From the NCBI RefSeq assembly GCF_030523955.1, contig NZ_JAUNHL010000009.1, forward strand, positions 1-58,916: a stretch of DNA of 58,916 nt, in the 5' to 3' direction. Source of the stretch: Neisseria sp. Lineage in GTDB: Bacteria > Pseudomonadota > Gammaproteobacteria > Burkholderiales > Neisseriaceae. The notes beneath the pieces are model-generated. The model was not told where the DNA came from, ran no database searches, and worked only from the letters and a program-made list of their open reading frames with translations. The position numbers and the translations under genes were made by a program. Position 1 is the first letter of the stretch, and each line of letters begins with the position of its first letter. Positions 1 through 7,322 of this stretch are shown in pieces.

Positions 1-455
1 TCGGTAGGTGTAACCGGGTCGGTAGCAGAGGAGCTGCCGTTGCCGGCTGATGCTGCCAGTGCGACACCGCCGACAGTAGCGAGGCCGATGGCTCCTGCTG
101 CTGCCAACGACATCGGAGCGCTTGATGCGATGCCTACTTCGGCGGCCAGCAGTTGCTCGGATGCTGTTTGGGCGAATACGCCGTCAATACCGATGTGGCC
201 GCTGTCTGCAGTTAAGAAATGGTTTTGATAGTTTTTCAGAATCAGCTCGGGAGTCTGGCCGGCCTGCTCACCTGTGTAAACCCATAAATCTTCGCCGACT
301 ATCTGGGTTTGCGGCGGGGTAACCGGATTACCTTGTGCATCGAATAATTGATAGATGGTTTCGGGTTGTGCCTCTAAAGTAATGGGCTCGCCGGAAACTA
401 AAGAAATGTTTTGGACCTGATTATTGTGGGTAATACGTAAGGTGTAATGTGACAT
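1..455 (-). CDS. N-terminus of a large BapA-like surface adhesin (partial)
   Basis: The frame is open from an ATG at 453-455 to the window edge, giving 151 residues. An in-frame TAA five codons upstream makes this the first possible ATG. The protein begins MSHYTLRITHNNQVQNI. A stretch ending in TPELILKNYQNHF (about residues 66-80) resembles the prefix domain of BapA/LapA-type adhesins, and an Ala/Gly-rich segment (about 120-143) is followed by Ser/Thr/Pro-rich sequence where repeats usually begin. Proteins of this type are very long, exported by type I secretion, and build biofilms. The function is inferred from this N-terminus only, because the repeats and C-terminus lie outside the window. 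There is no clear Shine-Dalgarno sequence. Confidence 0.6.
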   Translation of the reverse strand, partial: MSHYTLRITHNNQVQNISLVSGEPITLEAQPETIYQLFDAQGNPVTPPQTQIVGEDLWVYTGEQAGQTPELILKNYQNHFLTADSGHIGIDGVFAQTASEQLLAAEVGIASSAPMSLAAAGAIGLATVGGVALAASAGNGSSSATDPVTPT

Positions 456-820
456 GATAATAACTTTTTAAATTATTTATTATGGAAGTAAGATGGTGGG
501 ATTATAAGGGGGGATGAAGCAAGCGGGATATCCGTCTTTTGCGTGCTGGCATATCTTTAACTACCTTAAAGAAATTTAATAAAGTAAAAATACTGAATAG
601 AAACTATCAAATAACTTTATTATTTGTTTTTTAATGTTTATTTTAATTTTTATAAAAAAATGCCTGTCTGAAAAAACGGCGACTGTGTCGGTTTTTTCAG
701 ACAGGCATTTCAGATATACGGGTTATTTTCAGGAAGGAAGGTCGTTTTAAGGAAACAATAAAGGCTGTGTAATTGCCACTTTTGTGGCCTGATGGTTTTT
801 CAGACAGGCATATAAAAACT
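456..820. other. Gene-free stretch between adhesin and fhuB
   Basis: This 365-base gap is AT-rich around 470-660, where the promoter of the leftward adhesin gene should lie. It holds one DUS hairpin at 661-707 and a single DUS at 799-810, 11 bases past the fhuB stop. No other structure was seen. Confidence 0.5.
661..707. terminator. DUS-pair hairpin
   Basis: Two inverted uptake sequences form a stem of 17 base pairs (arms 661-677 and 691-707) closed by a 13-base loop. A and T runs lie inside the stem. It lies between fhuB and the adhesin start, both leftward, so it probably insulates the fhu operon from upstream transcription. Only the structure is seen; termination is inferred from the known role of DUS pairs in Neisseria. 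Confidence 0.6.
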
Positions 821-2788
821 TTAATTCTTGCGCATCAGCCAGAGAAAATATGCGCCGCCAACTAGGCTTGCCATCAGGCCGGCCGGAATTTCATAGGGAA
901 ACAGCCAGATGCGGCCCAGCCAGTCGGCAGCCATCATCACCGATGCACCGATGCAGGCGGCGGCGCTCAATTGGCGGGCGGTTAAGCGGGCACCAAAAGC
1001 TTGGGCCAGATGCGGTGCGAGCAGGCCGATAAAGCTTAAAGGGCCGATTAACAGGGTGGAAAAAGCCGTCATCACGGCGCTTAACACGATTAAGCTGCGG
1101 CGGGCCCACAATACGTTCAAGCCCGCTGCTTGGGCAGTGGCTGCGCCCAAGCCCAGCAGGGTCAAGCAGGGGGCAAGCGGCCGTACAATGAGCAACAGAA
1201 ATACCGCGCCCGCCGCTACCCAGAGGGATAAGACCGGTTGCGCGTGATAAGTAGAGCCGGATAGCCAGACCAATAATTGTTGGATACGGTAGTCGCCGCT
1301 GGCCGACCATACCCTGATCGCTGCATCGTTCAAGGCGGCCAGCGCCATACCGGTTAACAAAACTTTTTCCGGCTGCAAACCGTTTTTGCGGTTCAGCCAC
1401 ATCATCAGGCCGAGCGCTGCCAAGGCTGCTGCCAAGCCGGCCAACCAAAATACCGGGCTGCCGGAAGTGGTGCGCCAAACCATTACCGAAGCCATCGCGC
1501 CCAAGCCGGCAGCCGAGCTGATGCCGAGCAATTCGGGGCTGGCCATCGGGTTGAGGGTGAGCTTTTGCAGCAATACCCCGCACACGGCCAATACGGCGCC
1601 GCAAGCGGCGGCCAGCAGTACGCGCGGGTAACGCAACGTCAGCAGGTAAGCATCGGCGCTTGCCTGCCAGCCGTCTTCATTGTGGCCGATAAATAAGGCG
1701 CAAACGGCAATTAATGCGGCAATCAGCGGCAGCCACGGCAGCAGCCATCCGCGCGAAACAGTTGCCGGAGCGGCAGGCGGCGCCAATGTTTGCGGCGGAC
1801 TGTGGCGCAGCATCAGCCACAACAGAATCGGCGCGCCTAGCAAGGCGGTTACCGAACCGGTGGGCAATTCGATGCCGCTGTAATGTTGCAGCAATACCAA
1901 GAGGTTATCACTCAACAGCAAAATCGCCGCCCCCCACAGCCAGGATAAACGGCAGCGGCGTGCAAAGTCGGCCACGCCCAATTGGCGTATGGCAGCCGCC
2001 GCAGCCAAACCGACAAAGCCCATCATGCCGACCAATGCCACCACATTGGCGGCCAATACCGCCGCTACCGCCAGCGTGATCAGGCGGATGCGGCGTACCG
2101 GAATGCCTAAAGAGGCGGCTTGTTCGTCACCCAAAGCCATAATGGATAAGGGCTTGATGAGGAACAGTAATACAAGCGTTGCGGCCAGCATGCGCCAAGC
2201 AAGGCTAAGGCTGTCGTACCAGCCGTCTTGTACCAGCGAGCCGCTGCCCCACAGCATCACACCGCGGGCTTCCTCGCTGTAAAACAGCATCAGAATGCCG
2301 TTTACCGCGCCCAGATACAGGCTGACGACCAAGCCGATTAATACCACGCTCAAAGGTTGCCAACTGCGTTTGCCGGAGAGCCACAATACGATGATTAAAG
2401 AAAATAATGCACCGGAGAGAGCTGTTAAACCGCCGCCGCGTATCAATAAACCGGGGGCAAACAAGGTGGCCAGCAACAAAGCGGTTTGCGCGCCGCTGCT
2501 CACTGCCAGCGTACTGTCGGCGGCCAAAGGATTGCGCATGGCCTGTTGCAACAGGGTGCTGGCCAGCGCCAAACAGCCGCCCGCCAGTAGCGCCATCAGC
2601 ATGCGGGGCAATACGGCATCGCGTACCAGCAAAGCTTCCACCGGCAGGCTTTCGGCTGCGGCAAAAAAATCGCTGAACGGCAGCGGCCATTGCAGGCCGA
2701 TAATCGTCAAGCTGCTGCCCAAACACAAAACGGCCAGCAGCAAGCTGCCGTTGCGCAGCAGTTTGTTCGAAGCAAAAACCGTTACCAT
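821..2788 (-). CDS. fhuB: Siderophore-iron ABC transporter, fused double permease (FhuB type)
   Basis: This inner-membrane protein of 655 residues contains two tandem FecCD-type permease halves, each rich in hydrophobic helices. That is the arrangement of FhuB, which forms the whole channel for ferric hydroxamates. FhuB of E. coli has about 660 residues. I chose the ATG at 2786-2788 (MVTVFASNKLL), because the longer open frame adds 27 residues with no family character. This start overlaps the fhuD stop by 7 bases, which implies translational coupling. It is the last gene of the receptor-ATPase-binding protein-permease set. Substrate specificity for hydroxamates is inferred from gene order and the double-length permease. 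Confidence 0.88.
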   Translation of the reverse strand: MVTVFASNKLLRNGSLLLAVLCLGSSLTIIGLQWPLPFSDFFAAAESLPVEALLVRDAVLPRMLMALLAGGCLALASTLLQQAMRNPLAADSTLAVSSGAQTALLLATLFAPGLLIRGGGLTALSGALFSLIIVLWLSGKRSWQPLSVVLIGLVVSLYLGAVNGILMLFYSEEARGVMLWGSGSLVQDGWYDSLSLAWRMLAATLVLLFLIKPLSIMALGDEQAASLGIPVRRIRLITLAVAAVLAANVVALVGMMGFVGLAAAAAIRQLGVADFARRCRLSWLWGAAILLLSDNLLVLLQHYSGIELPTGSVTALLGAPILLWLMLRHSPPQTLAPPAAPATVSRGWLLPWLPLIAALIAVCALFIGHNEDGWQASADAYLLTLRYPRVLLAAACGAVLAVCGVLLQKLTLNPMASPELLGISSAAGLGAMASVMVWRTTSGSPVFWLAGLAAALAALGLMMWLNRKNGLQPEKVLLTGMALAALNDAAIRVWSASGDYRIQQLLVWLSGSTYHAQPVLSLWVAAGAVFLLLIVRPLAPCLTLLGLGAATAQAAGLNVLWARRSLIVLSAVMTAFSTLLIGPLSFIGLLAPHLAQAFGARLTARQLSAAACIGASVMMAADWLGRIWLFPYEIPAGLMASLVGGAYFLWLMRKN

Positions 2789-3654
2789 GGCCGCTCCTGT
2801 GTTTTCGGCAAATATTCGGCCAGTTGGCCGGCAAAATGCGTCATCGAAGGCAGCGCGCCATAACTCCAAGAGCGTTCCAATACGCGGCGGTTGGCGCTTT
2901 GTGCAAACGGCAATCTCTGCCAGATGGCGTTTTTCTGCAAAGCGCTATGCAATAGCGGCGGATGCGGCGGCACGATAATCAGCAGAGTGCCGGGGGGAAG
3001 TTGTGCCAAACGGGTTAACGGAATATTGGCGAACCCCCAAGCATTTGATTCGCCCCGCCAGGCGTTTTGCAAACCCAATTGGTTCATTACCGCATGATAG
3101 AGCGAGCTTTCGCCGTAAATGCGCAGATGGCGGCTGTCGATAAACTGCACCACTGCCAGCGGCCTGCTGCGGTAGGGGGCTACGGCGTGGCGGGCCTGGA
3201 CGAGGCTTTGCAGACTGCTGCGGATCAATTGTTCGGCCGCGGCTTCTGCTCCGACCATTTTGCCGAGCGTGCGGGTGGCGGCCACGGTATGCTCGAAGCG
3301 TATGCCTTTGTCGTCGGCAAAATCCAGCTCGCTAACCGGCGCGATTTGTTCGAACTGCGGTTTCAAGTGGGCAAACCAGGAGGATTGGATAAAACGGTCG
3401 GGTTTGAGCTGGTAGAGCCGTTCCAGATTCGGTTGGAAACGCAAACCGGCATCAAGGATTTGATCGGGCAGCGCGGGTTGGTTCACCCAAAACTGATAAG
3501 CGCGTTTGTCGCCGACGCCGATCGGCGGCAGCTTCATGGCTGTCAGCGTTTCGGCTACCGACCAATCACTGGTGGCGATCCGCGGCGCAGCCTGTGCGTT
3601 AAATGGCAGCCACAGCGCGGCCAGTAGAATAAGGTGCCTGAAAAAACGGGGCAT
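2782..3654 (-). CDS. fhuD: Periplasmic iron-siderophore binding protein (FhuD type)
   Basis: The 290-residue protein has a clear signal peptide (MPRFFRHLILLAALWLPFNAQA), followed by the conserved opening RIATSDWSVAETLTAM of class III binding proteins. It should carry the ferric siderophore across the periplasm to FhuB/FhuC. A frame extending upstream begins with GTG at 3661-3663, but the ATG at 3652-3654 has a GGAG element 8 bases ahead, so I place the start there. The gene lies between fhuC and fhuB in transcription order. Two DUS hairpins separate it from fhuC, so fhuDB expression may be reduced relative to fhuC or depend on a further promoter. Confidence 0.85.
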   Translation of the reverse strand: MPRFFRHLILLAALWLPFNAQAAPRIATSDWSVAETLTAMKLPPIGVGDKRAYQFWVNQPALPDQILDAGLRFQPNLERLYQLKPDRFIQSSWFAHLKPQFEQIAPVSELDFADDKGIRFEHTVAATRTLGKMVGAEAAAEQLIRSSLQSLVQARHAVAPYRSRPLAVVQFIDSRHLRIYGESSLYHAVMNQLGLQNAWRGESNAWGFANIPLTRLAQLPPGTLLIIVPPHPPLLHSALQKNAIWQRLPFAQSANRRVLERSWSYGALPSMTHFAGQLAEYLPKTQERPW

Positions 3655-3704
3655 GTTAAACACTCCGGTTGGGATAGCGGCAAGAGAAAAGGAAACTTGC
3701 CCTT

Positions 3705-3739
3705 AATGCCTGTCTGAAAAAGATTTTCAGACAGGCATT
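3705..3739. terminator. DUS-pair hairpin 1 between fhuC and fhuD
   Basis: Inverted uptake sequences form a near-perfect 16-bp stem with a 3-base loop. It is one of two such hairpins placed 46 bases apart inside the fhuC-fhuD gap. Confidence 0.65.
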
Positions 3740-3784
3740 ATTGTTTTTATATGATGTTTTACGAAATATCCGGTAGGGTTTCCT

Positions 3785-3819
3785 AATGCCTGTCTGAAAA
3801 TCTTTTTCAGACAGGCATT
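3785..3819. terminator. DUS-pair hairpin 2 between fhuC and fhuD
   Basis: A second near-identical DUS stem-loop lies 12 bases beyond the fhuC stop. It is well placed to end or attenuate the fhuC transcript before fhuD. Confidence 0.65.
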
Positions 3820-3831
3820 GGATATACCGAA

Positions 3832-4596
3832 CTAAGGCAGGGCAATCGGATGGCCAGTTTTCGGATGAGCGATGATGTCCATCTCAACCGTATAAATCGA
3901 GTGCAGCGCTTCGCGGTTCATGATGTCGGCCGGGCTGCCTTGCCGCAGCAGCCGGCCTTGTTTCAGCGCAATCAGTTGATCGCAATAACGGGCGGCCAGA
4001 TTGATATCGTGGATAACAATCACAATGCCCAGTTGCAGATGGCGTGAGAGATGGCGAATTAATTCCATCACTTCGAGCTGATGGGCGATGTCCAGCGCTG
4101 CCAAGGGTTCGTCCAGCAGCAGGAAACGGCTTTGTTGTGCCAAACACATGGCCAGCCAGATGCGCGAACGCTCGCCGCCGGAAAGGGTATCGACCATACG
4201 GTCGGCAAAGGCTTCGGTATGGGTTAGAGCGAAAGCTTGGTCGACGGCGGTCTGGTCTTGCTCGCGTTTGCCGCCGAATAAGCCGCCCCAAGCGTAACGG
4301 CCCATGGCGACCAATTCGCGGGCGGTGAGCGAAGTGGCAGCGGGCAGATGTTGCGGCAGATAGGCGATCTGCCGGGCGTATTCGCGACTGCTGTAATCAA
4401 ATATGGATTTGTCATCAAACAGAATGCGGCCGCCGGCCAAGGGGTATTGGCGGGTGAGCAGTTTGAGCAGAGTGGATTTGCCCGAGCCGTTGTGGCCGAT
4501 GAGTCCGTAAACCCGATTCGGATAGAATGCCAAATCCAAGGGATGTAATATCGTGCGCCCTTGCAGGGCAAAGGAGGCTTGTTCGAGTCGGAACAT
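3832..4596 (-). CDS. fhuC: Iron-siderophore ABC transporter ATP-binding protein (FhuC type)
   Basis: The 254-residue ATPase has the Walker A motif GHNGSGKST (34-42), signature LSGGE (138-142), Walker B FLLLDEP (158-164) and the switch histidine in VIHD (about 195-198). It energises FhuB-mediated import of ferric siderophores. The start is the ATG at 4594-4596, with GGAGGA 11 bases upstream. A longer frame running up to 4764 reads through intergenic repeat sequence and is not credible. It lies between the receptor gene and fhuD, the same order as fhuACDB in E. coli. Confidence 0.88.
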   Translation of the reverse strand: MFRLEQASFALQGRTILHPLDLAFYPNRVYGLIGHNGSGKSTLLKLLTRQYPLAGGRILFDDKSIFDYSSREYARQIAYLPQHLPAATSLTARELVAMGRYAWGGLFGGKREQDQTAVDQAFALTHTEAFADRMVDTLSGGERSRIWLAMCLAQQSRFLLLDEPLAALDIAHQLEVMELIRHLSRHLQLGIVIVIHDINLAARYCDQLIALKQGRLLRQGSPADIMNREALHSIYTVEMDIIAHPKTGHPIALP

Positions 4597-4633
4597 GAAT
4601 CTTCGGATCCTCCGTAAGGGAAAAAACAAGGGA

Positions 4634-4658
4634 AAGCCTGTCTGAAAGCAGACAGGCT
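4634..4658. repeat. Degenerate DUS inverted pair
   Basis: A short stem-loop of two uptake-sequence copies carrying A in place of the first T (AGCCTGTCTGAA, 11 of 12), between fhuC and the 166-bp element. Confidence 0.6.
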
Positions 4659-4677
4659 TCCGTTTGATGAAAAACGT

Positions 4678-4843
4678 TAGGGTCTGTCGACAATTAACGC
4701 AACGGCGGTGTTTTTGGTCAAAAATCCCCGTCTGCGGCGTTAAAAATGCTCGCAAGGTGTTCAACCTTGCTGTGCTTTTTGCCTTGCATACGCGGTTTTT
4801 GCCTCAAAAAACCGCTTCGCCGGTTAATTGTCGACAGCCCCTA
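4678..4843. mobile_element. 166-bp miniature inverted-repeat element (MITE-like)
   Basis: The ends TAGGGTCTGTCGACAATTAA and the complement of TTAATTGTCGACAGCCCCTA match over about 20 bases with one mismatch. Inside are two small hairpins: GCAAGGT/ACCTTGC around a 5-base loop, and a GCGGTTTTT/AAAAACCGC pair. No reading frame of note is contained. The element ends 7 bases past the fhuA stop. The size, terminal repeats and lack of coding capacity fit a non-autonomous transposable element. Its ends differ from Correia elements. The parent transposase is unknown to me. Confidence 0.7.
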
Positions 4844-4850
4844 GCGGTGT

Positions 4851-6959
4851 TTAAAACTTATAGCTGACTTTGCCGGTGATGCTGCGCTCGGCACCGTAAT
4901 AGCAGTTGTAATCGCAGCCGCTGATGTATTTGCGGTTGGTGATATTGTCGGCATTGAGCTGAACTTCCCAATCATCGGCGATGCGGTATTTGGCGAAAAC
5001 ATCGAATACGGTGGAGGAAGGCACTTGGTAACCGGAATACAGCGAACCGGATTGGGTGTAGCTGTTGCCGGTGTAGCGGATGCCGGCGCCGATGTCCAGG
5101 CCGTTCAACGCTCCTTTGGTGAACTGGTAAATACCGCGCAGGCTGGCGCTGTGTTTGGGAATCAGCGGATTGCGTACGGTATTGCCGTTGTCATCGGTGA
5201 TGCTGCTCAGGTAGGTATAGGCAAACGCGCCTTTGATGTTGTCGGTAATCTGGGCTTCGGCTTGGATTTCAATGCCTTTGCGTTTAATCGGACTTTCGCT
5301 GCTGACAGTGGCGCCGATGTTGTTGCTTACCAGTGCGCCTTTGTCGCGTGCTTTGAATACCGCCAGCGACAAGCTGCCGTCCACCCAGCTTGGCAGATAT
5401 TTGATACCGGCTTCGTATTGTTCGGTGGTTTTCGGATCGTACAGCGTTTGGTTGCCGCTCAAGCCGGTGGGCAGGCTGAACGATTCGCTGTATGCGATAT
5501 ACGGGTTGATGCCGTAGGGGGCAAAATACATCAGCGAGCCGGAATAAGAAGTGTGGTTGGCTCTAACCGATTGGCCGTTGCTCACTTCTTCACTGCGTGC
5601 GCGGTCGTGACGGATGCCGGCGGTGATGCCGAAGGTATCAAACAGCTTGGTGCTGTTTTGCAGGTAAAAACCCAATTGGCGCGATTTTACGCCGGTATTC
5701 GGTGCATTAACGGTATAAGCCTGGCCGTAAGAGGCGGCGGGGTTGTAAACGTTAACTGCTGCGCCGCTGCCGAATAAAGTATAGAGCGCATCGACTTTCT
5801 GATGACGGTAATCGATACCGCCCAGCAAGGTGTTATCGATGTTTTCGTTTTGGAAGCGCCAGCTTAAGCGGTTGTCGAAGCTGTGGCTTTTGGCGGTGCC
5901 GTCGTTAAATACCACGCCGCGGTTAACCGAATAATCGTTATCCGCCGACAAGGCTTGCGCAGCCCAATTGGCATCGTAAGCAGAAGGATAGGCATAAGCA
6001 CCGAGATGGCGGTTGCGGATATGTTGGTAGCGGTAATTTTGGTTGAACTTTAAGCCGTTGCCGAAATCATGGCTGAATTCGTAGCCTATCGATTTGGCGA
6101 CGTTTTTTTCATGGTCTTGGGTCGGGTCGCCCAGATTATTGTTGGGATCGATATAGCCCAAATCGGTGGCGACTAAGGTGCCGCTTTGCGGCATAAAGTT
6201 AGAGCTGGGCACGCCTACGTCTTTTTGGATGCTGCCCAATAAAGTCAGGTTGGTGCGTTCGCTGAAATCGAAGCTGAGCGAAGGGGCAAAGTAATAGCTT
6301 TCGTTGCGGGTACCGTTCCAATCGCCGTCGGCATGCTTATAGCTGCCGACCAAGCGGTAACGCAGGCTTTGGTCTGCATTTAAGGCACCGGTGTAATCGG
6401 CGGCGATGCCGCGCTGCTCTTTATTGCCGATGTGCGCTTCAACCGAACCGTGGCCGACTTGCGATTTATGCGGCCGCTTGCTGATGTAGTTGATCAAACC
6501 GCCGGCGTTGGCGGCGCCATAGGTAAGCGAATCGCTGCCTTTGGTGATTTCTACCGCCTCTACGCCGAAGGTTTCTACATGCGGGGTGAAGAAGCCGTAT
6601 TCGGCAGCCGGCAGGCCGTCGAAAGATTGGCTGGCAGTAGTGCCGCGGATGCGGAACCAGTTGGTGTTGTTGTCGGAACCGAAAGGTTGGTTGGTAAAAC
6701 CGGATTGATAGCGGCCGATTTCATCCATTTTTTCCACGCCTTGATCGGCAATTTCATCTGCCTTGATGCTGACCGCGGATTTGGCTTGGCGGAAGGGTAC
6801 AACCGATAATTTGTTGATGGAACCGGATACGGTGATGGTTTCCAGCTCAGTAGCCGGTGCTTCGGCCTCAGTGTTTTGATTTTCGGCAAAAGCCGGTGTG
6901 TAAGCGGCCAATACGGCCAGCGCAACCAAGTGATAGCGGAATCTTTGAGGGTTGGTCAT
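4851..6959 (-). CDS. fhuA: TonB-dependent siderophore receptor (FhuA-like)
   Basis: This outer-membrane receptor has 702 residues: signal peptide MTNPQRFRYHLVALAVLAAYTPAFA, a TonB box (ETITVSG), a plug domain with the typical FRIRGT and EVTKG-like (EITKGSDSLTYG) segments, a long beta-barrel, and C-terminal phenylalanine (GKVSYKF). It should bind a ferric siderophore and import it with TonB energy. I chose the ATG at 6957-6959 because it begins the signal peptide. The longer frame adds 13 residues. A Fur-box-like site lies about 25 bases upstream. The ligand cannot be read from sequence; a hydroxamate is inferred from the downstream fhuCDB-like genes, so the symbol is tentative. Confidence 0.8.
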   Translation of the reverse strand: MTNPQRFRYHLVALAVLAAYTPAFAENQNTEAEAPATELETITVSGSINKLSVVPFRQAKSAVSIKADEIADQGVEKMDEIGRYQSGFTNQPFGSDNNTNWFRIRGTTASQSFDGLPAAEYGFFTPHVETFGVEAVEITKGSDSLTYGAANAGGLINYISKRPHKSQVGHGSVEAHIGNKEQRGIAADYTGALNADQSLRYRLVGSYKHADGDWNGTRNESYYFAPSLSFDFSERTNLTLLGSIQKDVGVPSSNFMPQSGTLVATDLGYIDPNNNLGDPTQDHEKNVAKSIGYEFSHDFGNGLKFNQNYRYQHIRNRHLGAYAYPSAYDANWAAQALSADNDYSVNRGVVFNDGTAKSHSFDNRLSWRFQNENIDNTLLGGIDYRHQKVDALYTLFGSGAAVNVYNPAASYGQAYTVNAPNTGVKSRQLGFYLQNSTKLFDTFGITAGIRHDRARSEEVSNGQSVRANHTSYSGSLMYFAPYGINPYIAYSESFSLPTGLSGNQTLYDPKTTEQYEAGIKYLPSWVDGSLSLAVFKARDKGALVSNNIGATVSSESPIKRKGIEIQAEAQITDNIKGAFAYTYLSSITDDNGNTVRNPLIPKHSASLRGIYQFTKGALNGLDIGAGIRYTGNSYTQSGSLYSGYQVPSSTVFDVFAKYRIADDWEVQLNADNITNRKYISGCDYNCYYGAERSITGKVSYKF

Positions 6960-6983
6960 GTTGTGTGTCTCTTTGATTAAAAT

Positions 6984-7002
6984 CATTATGAAAATCATTC
7001 TC
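6984..7002 (-). promoter_or_regulatory. Fur-box candidate for fhuA
   Basis: On the minus strand GAGAATGATTTTCATAATG matches 14 of 19 positions of the Fur consensus, ending about 24 bases before the fhuA ATG. Iron-dependent repression is expected for a siderophore receptor; binding is inferred. Confidence 0.6.
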
Positions 7003-7087
7003 AGATTGTGAATTGTAGAGATTTTTTTCAGACAGGCATACGGGTATGTACGATTAAATAGAATAATTGATAATTAATATCAGAAAA

Positions 7088-7103
7088 TGTGGTTTAAACC
7101 ACA
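7088..7103. repeat. Perfect 16-bp palindrome
   Basis: TGTGGTTTAAACCACA reads identically on both strands, about 130 bases upstream of fhuA. It could be an operator, but I recognise no regulator for it. Confidence 0.5.
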
Positions 7104-7322
7104 CAAAATAATCCGAGGCAGAGCCTGAAAAAAGTAGTCGATAGGATCGAAACGTTTTTTTGTTTTCGCAACACTGCGGTTGATTTCAAACTGAAGATGC
7201 GGTGAGCGGCCACAGCGGTTTGTGGGATTGCGATACGCAAACCGGTGGATGATTTCAGACAGGCATCGGTTGGCCTGGGGGATTGATGCCTGTCTGAAAA
7301 AACGAATATGGTTTTATCCGGC

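Larger units (their letters stand above)
6960..7322. other. fhuA upstream region
   Basis: This 363-base gap holds the Fur-box-like site at 6984-7002, a DUS at 7027-7038, a perfect 16-bp palindrome at 7088-7103, and two outward-facing DUS at 7254-7298 near the end of the exporter gene. The rest shows no recognisable feature. Confidence 0.5.
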
